Assembly (NCBI RefSeq): GCF_007744255.1
Contig: NZ_CP036267.1
Span: 682,001-746,000 of the forward strand
DNA from: Thalassoglobus polymorphus
GTDB lineage: Bacteria > Planctomycetota > Planctomycetia > Planctomycetales > Planctomycetaceae
Length of the DNA stretch: 64,000 nucleotides
Direction: 5' to 3'
A program made the position numbers and the translations under genes. Position 1 is the stretch's first letter. The number at the start of each line of letters is the position of its first letter. Under the pieces are notes generated by a model. It saw only the letters and a list, made by a program, of their open reading frames with translations, had not been told where the DNA came from and ran no database searches. Below are positions 55,085 through 63,319 of this stretch, piece after piece.

Positions 55085-55423
55085 GGAGACTGATTTGTTC
55101 TGTATATTCGTGTTGGTGATCGGATTCTGTTTCGTTTGCGGATCGGAAGCTGAGACCTCATTTCAAGCGAATTCACATTGAAGATGCTATAAAAACTGAC
55201 TGGGAAACCTCTCTGAGCTCTCTGAATCGCTGGAGTTTTGAAACCTGATTTCAGTTTGTTATTGTCAGTCAGTTCCGTTTGAGGTTCAGATCATCGGAAT
55301 TTCGACGCACCCTGTTTACTTACTCGCTCTGGTAAAATCTGGGTGTGGACTTGAAATCCCAGTGAGTCAACACGATCTCAAAGGTATTGTTAGCGGTTCT
55401 AAGCCATCCCCATCGGAGAGAAA
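55085..55423. other. Intergenic region before the DUF885 gene
   Basis: 339 bp with no gene or clear structure. It should contain the DUF885 gene's promoter. Confidence 0.35.
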
Positions 55424-57163
55424 ATGAATAGCACATTGCTCTTGGTGACCATGTGTCTCACGTCCCAAACGGCCCCGACGACTCAGGCTGATCTGCTGCA
55501 TGAGATCATTCAGGAAGAATGGGAACGGACAATGCGCGAGAATCCGACCTGGGCCTCCAGCCTCGGAGATCGTCGATATAACACCAAATGGGCAGACTTG
55601 AGCCCGGAAGCGATTGAGCGATCGCACGAGAAAGATGTGCAGGTGTTGAAGAAACTGGATGCGATTCAGGTCGATCAACTGCCTCCCGAAGAGAAGATCA
55701 ATTACCAGTTATTTCGGCGAAAATACGACCTCGCAGTGAAGGCTCATCAGTATCGATGGTATCTGGTTCCGCTCAACCAACGTGGTGGAATTCAAGATGA
55801 AGGGGCACTTGCCGAAAGTTTGCGATTCGAAACGGTTCAAGACTTTGACGATTGGCTGGCCCGCATGAGAGCGTTTCCCGCCTATATGGACCAGACAATC
55901 GCTCTAATGAGAGAGGGAGCGATGTCCGGGGTAATTCACTCACGTGTTGTGATGGAGCGGGTGAGGAGCCAGATCGACAAGCAACTCGTTGCGGAACCTC
56001 GGGCACAGCAGTTTTTCAAACCGTTCACCCGGATCCCCGATTCGGTGAGTCTCGTCCAGAAGAGGCGTCTACGTAATGAGGCAGCGATCTCTGTTCAAAA
56101 AGAGATTCTGCCCAGTTACTTGAAGTTCAAAAAGTTCTTTGAAGAGGAATACCTTCCCGCATGTTATGAAAAGGTTGGGGTCTGGCAAATTCCCAACGGT
56201 GGTGAGTTGTACGAGCTGAGATGCCGCGAGTTCACGACAACGAATTTGACACCGACGCAAATTCATTCTATTGGCTTAGCGGAAGTCGAACGGATTCGTG
56301 GTGAGATGGATGCGGTGATCGAAGAGTTGAAATTCACCGGATCGTTTGAAGAATTTTTGGAGTTTCTACGCACCAATCCAGCCTTTTATTACGAGAATGG
56401 TGACGACTTGCTGCGGGCGTATATGTCGGTTTGTAAGCAAATCGATCCACAACTGGTCAAGCTCTTCAAAAAGCTCCCGAGAGTCCCTTACGGAGTCGAA
56501 CCGATTCCAACGCAGATCGCTCCTGATACAACAACCGCCTACTATCGTTCTCCATCTCCCGATGGATCGAGAGCCGGGATATACTTTGTGAACCTGTATC
56601 GCCCTGAGGTACGACCTCGCTATGAGATTGAAGCACTTTCGCTTCATGAATCAGTCCCAGGGCATCACTTGCAAATTGCACTCGCTCAGGAGCTCGACAA
56701 TCTGCCTCGCTTTAGACGCTACAGTGGAGATACCGTTTACATCGAAGGCTGGGCGCTGTACGCGGAAAGCTTGGGGGATGAATTAGGAATGTATCGAGAT
56801 CCTTACTCCCGATTCGGCCAGTTGACCTACGAAATGTGGCGCGCGGTCCGACTGGTCGTCGACACAGGGATTCATCATCAGCGTTGGGACCGTCAGCGAG
56901 CAATTGACTACTTCGCTGCAAATACCGCGAAGTCGATCCACGATATCGAGAATGAAATTGATCGATACATCTCCTGGCCCGGGCAGGCGTTGGCCTACAA
57001 GATCGGCGAACTGAAATTTCAAGAGCTTCGCAAGAAAAGTGAACAGCAACTGGGAGAGAAGTTTGACATTCGGGATTTTCACGATGTCGTCTTGCGAAAC
57101 GGAGCTGTGACGCTGGAGATTCTGGAAGATCAGGTCAACGACTGGATTAAATCGCAAAAGTAG
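55424..57163 (+). CDS. DUF885 family metallopeptidase-like protein
   Basis: 579 residues. The first 22 residues are short and mildly hydrophobic and may be a signal peptide. The active-site motif HESVPGHHLQ (about residue 408) is the gluzincin-type zinc motif of this family, with YIEGWALYAESLGDELG (about 440-458) providing the downstream Glu. Other family marks are WASSLGDRRYNTKWADLS and PGQALAYKIGELKFQELR. DUF885 proteins are zinc peptidases of poorly known substrate, common in planctomycetes. Start at 55424 by the first ATG. The TAG stop is the first three bases of a repeat core. Confidence 0.9.
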   Translation: MNSTLLLVTMCLTSQTAPTTQADLLHEIIQEEWERTMRENPTWASSLGDRRYNTKWADLSPEAIERSHEKDVQVLKKLDAIQVDQLPPEEKINYQLFRRKYDLAVKAHQYRWYLVPLNQRGGIQDEGALAESLRFETVQDFDDWLARMRAFPAYMDQTIALMREGAMSGVIHSRVVMERVRSQIDKQLVAEPRAQQFFKPFTRIPDSVSLVQKRRLRNEAAISVQKEILPSYLKFKKFFEEEYLPACYEKVGVWQIPNGGELYELRCREFTTTNLTPTQIHSIGLAEVERIRGEMDAVIEELKFTGSFEEFLEFLRTNPAFYYENGDDLLRAYMSVCKQIDPQLVKLFKKLPRVPYGVEPIPTQIAPDTTTAYYRSPSPDGSRAGIYFVNLYRPEVRPRYEIEALSLHESVPGHHLQIALAQELDNLPRFRRYSGDTVYIEGWALYAESLGDELGMYRDPYSRFGQLTYEMWRAVRLVVDTGIHHQRWDRQRAIDYFAANTAKSIHDIENEIDRYISWPGQALAYKIGELKFQELRKKSEQQLGEKFDIRDFHDVVLRNGAVTLEILEDQVNDWIKSQK

Positions 57164-57246
57164 AACCAGTCAGGAAACTGGTGGAATGGTCAACTTCATC
57201 AGTGTCTGAGAGAGCGAATCCTGCTTCAGGATCAGTGGATCAGTTC
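57161..57246 (-). repeat. Dispersed repeat, diverged core at a stop codon
   Basis: From TAGAACCAGTCAGGAAACTG through GAGAGAGCGAATCCTG to CAGTTCT. It is a core copy whose first TAG is also the stop codon of the DUF885 gene. The outer arms are absent. Confidence 0.65.
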
Positions 57247-57327
57247 TCACGAAGAGCCCACGAATCACCTTTGTGCCACGCGGCTGATGTGTGCGGCTCA
57301 GTCAACTTCGTGGCGACACCAGCGTGA

Positions 57328-57927
57328 CTACTTGAGGCCGGGCCACTTTCCCTCAGCCAAAGTCTTCAAGGCAGCCTCTTCATCTTTGACTGCAATTGGA
57401 GTCCCCTGTGTAACAACCGGAAGGGTTCCGTCCCGTTCGATGAGGAAGAGTCCCGTTGTCGGCGTTCCAGATTGAAGGTCAAGGAGTCCGTACTTCCGGT
57501 GTGCCGGAGAGGGAGCCGGATCGTTCATGTCGATATCTGTCAGGACTGGAAATGGAAGATCAAATCCTAAACGTTTCTCTGCCTCTTCATTTGCGTAAGG
57601 AGTCGCTGTCCCGACAGCGATGATCTCAAATCCGGCCCGGTTAATCGCTTCGAAATTCTCGATCAGCGCCTTTGTACGAGGATCTTGATCGACGCCTAGT
57701 TCAGCATCAAAGAAGACCAGCACAACGTGATGTCGCCCGAGCATTCGTTCCAGCTTGACGATATTTCGATTGTGGTCTGCGAGTGTAAAACGGGGAGCAA
57801 GTGCTCGAATCGCGACGACTTTCCGGGTTGGATCATGCTCCCACTGCTGAAGCTGATTCTGCCGCCAAAGTGTGACTGCAAAAATCCCCACTCCAGCTAA
57901 CAGAAGCAAAATTTCTCGTTTTCCCAT
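57328..57927 (-). CDS. Cysteine-free redoxin-like (AhpC/TSA fold) membrane protein
   Basis: 199 residues from ATG at 57927, favoured by GGTGGA immediately upstream; a start at 57990 lies within the repeat side. An N-terminal membrane segment (residues about 5-19, ILLLLAGVGIFAVTL) tethers a thioredoxin-fold domain. Fold landmarks are LAPRFTLADHNRNIVKLERM, VVLVFFDAELGVDQDPRTKAL and TTGLFLIERDGT. The usual peroxidatic Cys position is taken by FDAELG, and no Cys occurs anywhere in the protein. It therefore should not be a peroxidase or disulfide reductase; a binding or scaffold role is inferred. It stands alone, beside a repeat copy. Confidence 0.78.
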   Translation of the reverse strand: MGKREILLLLAGVGIFAVTLWRQNQLQQWEHDPTRKVVAIRALAPRFTLADHNRNIVKLERMLGRHHVVLVFFDAELGVDQDPRTKALIENFEAINRAGFEIIAVGTATPYANEEAEKRLGFDLPFPVLTDIDMNDPAPSPAHRKYGLLDLQSGTPTTGLFLIERDGTLPVVTQGTPIAVKDEEAALKTLAEGKWPGLK

Positions 57928-57996
57928 TCCACCGACTTTCAACCATTTTCCGCCGTTTGGTTCAAGCACCACGAAGAACCCCAACGACACAAATCA

Positions 57997-58180
57997 TAGA
58001 GCAGCTTGCTCGACCGTGTGTCCGTGAAGAACGCGTTTCTCTAGAACCAGTCCGAAAACCTCTGAAATGGCCGCTTTCCTCAACGTTTGACAGAGCAATT
58101 TCAAGTTTCAGGATCGGTTCTAATAAGATTGCTGTTCGCCACAATGCAGCGCCCGAACACCATTTCGAAAGATACTCTAA
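57997..58180 (-). repeat. Dispersed ~184-bp repeat, full copy 3 (inverted)
   Basis: Inverse of copies 1 and 2: TAGAGCAGCTTGCTCGACC, GTCCGTGAAGAACGCGTTTC, the core AGAACCAGTCCGAAAACC ... AGGATCGGTTCTAAT, then TTCGCCACAATGCAGC and an end GATACTCTAA. It occupies the gap between the redoxin-like and fusion-esterase genes. Confidence 0.88.
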
Positions 58181-58368
58181 GAATAGCGTACCGAACTTTG
58201 AGTTCCATCAGTGGGGGCCGGATTCTTGACTTTGGATTTCCTTCCCCACCTTCGGGGTGCCGACAGATCATCCCCGCGCAATCCGAGAACTCTTTCGTGC
58301 TCAGTGCGATCGAAGTAGTTCAGGTCGTTCAAACCGAACTCATTCAAGGTTGTTTTGTCCCAGAGAAT

Positions 58369-61065
58369 TTACTCACTTTCGAGAATCATTTGAACGACTT
58401 TTTTGTCCGTGAGTGGTTCGCTGCTGAGAATGAGGTTCTCTTTGAAGTGGCTGAGGGTTTTGTTGAAGTCGTCTTTCTTCGAAGCTCCGAAGATGGCAAG
58501 TGGAGATGGTTCGATCAGTCGTGCGAGTCCGGGAAGCCCGCCGAATTTGAGAGCACCGGGAAGAAGATTAGGGTCGTCAATGGTTGTGACGTTTGCGAAT
58601 GAGAAGCCATTGAGGTCGACGATAGTCTGGTCGATTTTGTCCCCCGGAATCGCTGTTCGCGCCAATAGCTGCCATACTCCGGCATCTCCGGTTGCAACCA
58701 GGAATCGTTTCTTGTCCTGTTGAGAACTGTTTTGAATCACGGTCAGAATATCGCGGACTCGCTCAGTCAACAGTGGAGTGTTGTAGCAATAAGTGTATCC
58801 GGGATACTTTTCATCGATGGGGTAGTCCAGAGCAGATTGTGTCCGACCTTTGGAGTCTCCAGTCATAAATAAATCTGCAGAGACGACAATGTAGCCAGCT
58901 TGGATGAGTTGCAGGACTTCGTCTTTGATTGCTCCATCGTCTTTGAACAGGTGCGAATTTCCTGCTGAATCGAACCAGAAGACGAAACCAGCAGGTTCTT
59001 TGGTTTCACTGGAGAGTGAGACAGTCTTGATATGTGCACCATCCGAGTTGGTAACGATTCCGTCAGCTCTTGTGATGTCGCTGGTTGCTTCTGAATCCTG
59101 TCGCACAGTCGTGTATTCGGTTTCAATGTCAGAAACTTCCGGCTTGAGCATCACCTCGGCAGCTCCGCCAACGATGTTGCGGTAGTCTGCTATGTCGCCT
59201 TTCAGCCAGCTTTCAAACTCTTCTTGATCTTCTTTGGTCATCAGATCTCTAAGAGGTGCAGCGGCGAGTGCATCGTCTGGAAGAGGATTTTTATCGTTGA
59301 AAACCGTTAGCTGTTCTCTGGTCAGCGGCCAGAAATCGGATTGTTGAATCGGGCCGTCGATTCGGAGATCGAGGTGCTCATTGAACCAGTTGTACATTAG
59401 CTCTCGGGCGACCTGATTGTAGTTGTGTTTGAATTGTGGGAAGGCTTTGGCTTCGATGTTGTCTGCCTTTCCAAACAGGGAATAAACCTGCTTCAACTCC
59501 GGAAGTCCTTTGGTTTCAATCTCAATCGTCCAGTCGTCAGCTCCGCTCATCGACTGTGGTTTTGGAGCGAACAGGGCAGCGAAGGCGATATTGTTGACCC
59601 CTTGACGCAGGTAGCTGGCGTTTTCGCAAACACAGCCACCTTGCATTCCGGTCGAGACCATGACGGCCGGGAAGGTGACATCAACACGATCGTCGATGGC
59701 GGCCAGAATCATCGTTTGTGTTCCGCCTCCGCTTGCTCCGGTGACCGCAAGTCGATCGGTATCGACTTCTGGAAGAGACTCTAAAAAATCGAGAGATCGA
59801 ATCGAGTTCCAGGTTTGCAGGCCCATGAGATTGTGCAGACGCAAAGCGGCATCGGCGTCGTTAAATCCGGTGCGATGGTCGAGTGGTTGGCTGTCGGCGT
59901 AACCGATCATGTCATAATGGAAGACGACAGTTCCCATTCGGGCCAGTTGCACCATACGTGCTTGCAGTGGTGAGTGGGCTCCCGATGCAAATTCTTCCGC
60001 TCCTTGATCCAATTGTGATTGTGAGCCACCTTCAGCATCGTAAAATCGACCATCTTTCCAGTGGCCATGTGGGCACAGGATACCCGGGATTTTTCCTTCG
60101 ATATTCTTCGGGCGATACAAATTTCCGGTGACATAATGCCCGGGTCGGCTACGGAAGTAGACGTTTTGGACGGTGTGATCTCCGCGATCGATTTTCTTGG
60201 AGATGACCGGTTCGAGAGGAGTTTTTTCCGGCAGAGGCCACAGGCCGTTTGAGACCAGCACCTGTCGTCGAATTCTCTCAGCTTCCTTTTCCCAGGCAGC
60301 GAGAGTGGTAGGTGGTGACCAGGGATGATACGCATCGCGGAGGTTTCGCAAAGGTTTGAAGCGGGCATCTTTGATAGCGGGGATTGCATCGAGATGCGGC
60401 TTGAGCAAGTCCGACCAGAGTTTGTAACCAGCATCGTTGAGGTGCAGGCCATCTTTTGCAAAGAACTCTTTCTTGGGCATTTCGTCTTCGCCGATCATCG
60501 GTGTGTCGATGTCCAGAAAAGTCAGCTGCTCGTCGCTCTCTGCCATCTTGATGATGAGCGAGTTTGCTTCACGGACCTTCTCGATGAGATTCCAGCGTTT
60601 GATGCTTGGCTTGATGGCAACGAAAATGATCTGCGTGTCCGGAAAATCTTTGTGGACTTTGGTCACGAACTCTTTGAAATCTGCCTGAACTTGAGCGGGA
60701 GTTTTTTCTCGTGAAAGATCGTTGTCACCTGCGTACATGACAATTGCCCGTGGCGCGTACGGCTTCACAATCCGGTCGTAGAAGTGCAGGGAATCCGCAA
60801 CTTCCGAGCCTCCAAATCCTCGGTTGATCGCGTCAAGTCCCGGAAACCATTTCTCAAGATCCCAAAGGCGGATACTGCTGCTGCCGATGAAGAGAACCTG
60901 TCCCGGTTCTTTCGGGTGCTTTTTGTCGTCCGCTTCAAATGCCTTGATGTTCGATTCCCAGCGGGCAAATGGATCTGCTGTCTTCTTTTGATCTTGAGCA
61001 GGGGCCTTGGCCGCAATCGAGAAGATGAACCCAACAGCCGTCAGCATATACAGAAATCGAATCAT
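58369..61065 (-). CDS. Exported SGNH hydrolase fused to alpha/beta-hydrolase esterase
   Basis: 898 residues with a signal peptide (FLYMLTAVGFIFSIAAKAPA). The N-terminal part is an SGNH/GDSL hydrolase: block I is VLFIGSSSIRLWDLEKW with Ser in the GSS position, then GFGGSEV, YAGDNDL (Asn of block III) and the C-terminal DGLHLNDAGY with Asp and His. From about residue 260 an acetyl-xylan-esterase-like alpha/beta hydrolase begins, with PHGHWKDGRF, the nucleophile elbow VTGASGGGTQT and a late KHNYNQ supplying a possible His. Both halves point to deacetylation of glycans in the periplasm. Two catalytic units in one exported chain suggest processive or dual-position de-esterification (inferred). Confidence 0.85.
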   Translation of the reverse strand: MIRFLYMLTAVGFIFSIAAKAPAQDQKKTADPFARWESNIKAFEADDKKHPKEPGQVLFIGSSSIRLWDLEKWFPGLDAINRGFGGSEVADSLHFYDRIVKPYAPRAIVMYAGDNDLSREKTPAQVQADFKEFVTKVHKDFPDTQIIFVAIKPSIKRWNLIEKVREANSLIIKMAESDEQLTFLDIDTPMIGEDEMPKKEFFAKDGLHLNDAGYKLWSDLLKPHLDAIPAIKDARFKPLRNLRDAYHPWSPPTTLAAWEKEAERIRRQVLVSNGLWPLPEKTPLEPVISKKIDRGDHTVQNVYFRSRPGHYVTGNLYRPKNIEGKIPGILCPHGHWKDGRFYDAEGGSQSQLDQGAEEFASGAHSPLQARMVQLARMGTVVFHYDMIGYADSQPLDHRTGFNDADAALRLHNLMGLQTWNSIRSLDFLESLPEVDTDRLAVTGASGGGTQTMILAAIDDRVDVTFPAVMVSTGMQGGCVCENASYLRQGVNNIAFAALFAPKPQSMSGADDWTIEIETKGLPELKQVYSLFGKADNIEAKAFPQFKHNYNQVARELMYNWFNEHLDLRIDGPIQQSDFWPLTREQLTVFNDKNPLPDDALAAAPLRDLMTKEDQEEFESWLKGDIADYRNIVGGAAEVMLKPEVSDIETEYTTVRQDSEATSDITRADGIVTNSDGAHIKTVSLSSETKEPAGFVFWFDSAGNSHLFKDDGAIKDEVLQLIQAGYIVVSADLFMTGDSKGRTQSALDYPIDEKYPGYTYCYNTPLLTERVRDILTVIQNSSQQDKKRFLVATGDAGVWQLLARTAIPGDKIDQTIVDLNGFSFANVTTIDDPNLLPGALKFGGLPGLARLIEPSPLAIFGASKKDDFNKTLSHFKENLILSSEPLTDKKVVQMILESE

Positions 61066-61234
61066 TCTCAGAGTCCTCTGTTTGTTCGTTGGTTAGCACC
61101 CGGGAGTTGTGCCAGCTTGGGGCGAAGCGTTGAGTCGCTCGTCCACACGAGAGGACGCGAACCTCATTCCCATCAATGCTGCAATCTTTAGATTACATTT
61201 TGCAAGCTAATGATCGCTGCAAAACCTTTCAGTT

Positions 61235-61438
61235 TCAGCCTTCGTTTTTTTTGCTCTCATCGCCAGCTTCATTTTCTTTACGCAGGAAGAAATACAGAAA
61301 GACGCCAGTCGTGCAGGCGTGCAGTAAGATGTAGAACAGCAGCAGCGGACTCTGCAAGACCGCGATACCGAGAATGGCCCAGGCGATGATGGCAATCAGC
61401 GCCCATTTTTTCATGACTCCGTCGACGTGATGTTCCAC
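61235..61438 (-). CDS. Small two-helix membrane protein
   Basis: 67 residues from GTG at 61438, chosen because AAGGAG is eight bases upstream; an internal ATG at 61414 is less well placed. Two hydrophobic stretches (ALIAIIAWAILGIAVL and PLLLFYILLHACTTGVFLYF) are followed by a charged, Lys/Glu-rich tail. No known family. It lies alone between the fusion esterase and the sulfatase, same strand. Confidence 0.65.
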   Translation of the reverse strand: MEHHVDGVMKKWALIAIIAWAILGIAVLQSPLLLFYILLHACTTGVFLYFFLRKENEAGDESKKNEG

Positions 61439-61624
61439 GGTAGCAACTCCTTAGTTGAATATGAATCAGTGAAAGATGAAATTGAATGGCTCTAACAAAA
61501 TTCGAAAAGACGACCTGTCTCTCAGTTATCACAACATTATGTCTTAAGGTGCAAGCTGATTAGGCAGGGTTGTCATGGTCGTCAGGGCAGCTTGCTTATG
61601 AAATTTCATCGGGTCGATAGGGGG

Positions 61625-63082
61625 TTATCTCCATTCGGCGAACAGATCTTTGGATTCGAGTTGGCTGCGCATTCGCCATTCTCGCAGAACATCGAGCAGC
61701 TCTCTTTTTTTGTCGAGATGCTCTTCCGAGTTCCATAAGTTATTGATTTCATCAGGGTCGTTATTCAAGTCGAAGAGTTGCCCGTCGTCTTCATCGAGGA
61801 AGTGGACCAGTTTCCAGTCGCGACTGCGAACCATGGTCATGAAGTCTGTCCCGGTGAGGATTCCGTCTTTAGCCTGCTCTGCGAAAACATATTCCCGCTC
61901 TTCCCAAGTCTTTCCTTCGAGTGCAGGCAAGAGTGATTTGGCCTCCATGTTCTCAGGTGGAGTGATCCCGGCGAGTTCGAGGATCATTGGTCCGAGATCA
62001 AACTGGCTGCACAGACCGTCGAACTTTCTGCCTGCTTCAAATCGTCTTGATTCTCCGCCATCAGGAGAACTTTGAGACGGCGACCAGACGATGGTAGGCA
62101 TTCTGGTGATGATGTCGTACATCGTCCATTTTTGAGAATGTCCATGATCCGTCAAACAGTCACCATGATCGGACGTGAAGATGACAACGGAGTTCTCCAG
62201 ATATCCTTTGTCTTCTAATGCCTGCAAGATCTCACCAACTTTGGTGTCGATCATCGAGACATTCGCGAGGTAGTAGGCCCGTTGACGATGTCGTTGTTCT
62301 TCTGTCGGATCAAGGTCGAGAACAACAGAGTCGTGGTCGACCTCATTATTGTGCTGCCTCAATTCTTTGAAAGCCGCTGGCTGATTGTCGAGTTCTTCCT
62401 GTGTTACTTCCAGCAGAGGAAGCTCTTTCTCCATATACTTCGCAGCGTATTCCGGAGTCGGGTCATACGGTGGGTGAGGACCGGGAAAACCGATTTGCAG
62501 GAAGAGAGGCTCCGTTTGTGGGTAAGAGTTGATCCACCATTTTGCCATCTCGCCGACGAACATGTCGGAGTGCAAATCTTCTGGCAGTTCCCAATCAAAC
62601 GCTCCTAAAGCTGTTTGGTAATCATCACGTTGCCGATACTGTTCTCGCTGCTGCTTGACGAGGCCTCTGGCCCGTAGTGCTTTGTCCCATTCGTCAAAGT
62701 AGTATCGCTCTTCCAGATAGCGGTCTTTGTTTTCAACAACATACCGCTCGTGAAATCCCAGCGGCGTATGATACGGGTATGTGTGCATCTTCCCGATATT
62801 CACACAGCGATAGCCCGATTCATTCAACAGCTCGACCCAGGAGTGCCGCCACAAATCGGCATTCTTCAAGACACCAGTTGTATGTGGATAATATCCAGTA
62901 AAGAGTGACGCTCGACTCGGGGCACAACTCGCTGCGGTTACGTGGCAGTTTGTAAGCGTTGTCCCTTCGCGAACCAGTCGGTCCAGATTCGGAGTTTCCA
63001 TGTAAGGAAATCCAAGTTCCGCAATCGTATCAAACCGCTGTTGGTCGGTGATGATAAAAATGATGTTCGGACGGTCGGACAT
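61625..63082 (-). CDS. Sulfatase (formylglycine type, cytoplasmic-looking)
   Basis: 485 residues from ATG at 63082 (MSDRPNIIFIITDQQRFDT); the frame extends to 63151 but the extra 23 residues are Ser-rich without a signal. Metal-binding FIITDQQRFDT, then the active-site motif CAPSRASLFTGYYPHTTGV with Cys for formylglycine and the CxPxR Arg, are textbook. Later blocks include FTSDHGDCLTDHGHSQKW. It resembles the choline-sulfatase/arylsulfatase branch. No signal peptide is visible, unlike the sulfatase at 43136, so it may be cytoplasmic or exported another way. It is divergent from the ceramidase-like gene. Confidence 0.92.
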   Translation of the reverse strand: MSDRPNIIFIITDQQRFDTIAELGFPYMETPNLDRLVREGTTLTNCHVTAASCAPSRASLFTGYYPHTTGVLKNADLWRHSWVELLNESGYRCVNIGKMHTYPYHTPLGFHERYVVENKDRYLEERYYFDEWDKALRARGLVKQQREQYRQRDDYQTALGAFDWELPEDLHSDMFVGEMAKWWINSYPQTEPLFLQIGFPGPHPPYDPTPEYAAKYMEKELPLLEVTQEELDNQPAAFKELRQHNNEVDHDSVVLDLDPTEEQRHRQRAYYLANVSMIDTKVGEILQALEDKGYLENSVVIFTSDHGDCLTDHGHSQKWTMYDIITRMPTIVWSPSQSSPDGGESRRFEAGRKFDGLCSQFDLGPMILELAGITPPENMEAKSLLPALEGKTWEEREYVFAEQAKDGILTGTDFMTMVRSRDWKLVHFLDEDDGQLFDLNNDPDEINNLWNSEEHLDKKRELLDVLREWRMRSQLESKDLFAEWR

Positions 63083-63319
63083 GCTGAGTGGGGAGGGGCT
63101 GGAGTTGTCGGACAAAGGGCGAGATTGAAATGATGTCGAGTCGACTTGCATTCGTCCAGTCGTATGAAACTATTTCACGCAGATCAAGTCGCAACTTCAT
63201 CCCGAGTGATTCACCAGAACGAAAGCCAGCGTCGAAATTTTTCCCGATCGGATGAACACTCTTGTGGTTGTCGCTATCATCGAAATGAAATGGACATTAC
63301 GACACATTCGGAGAAATCA

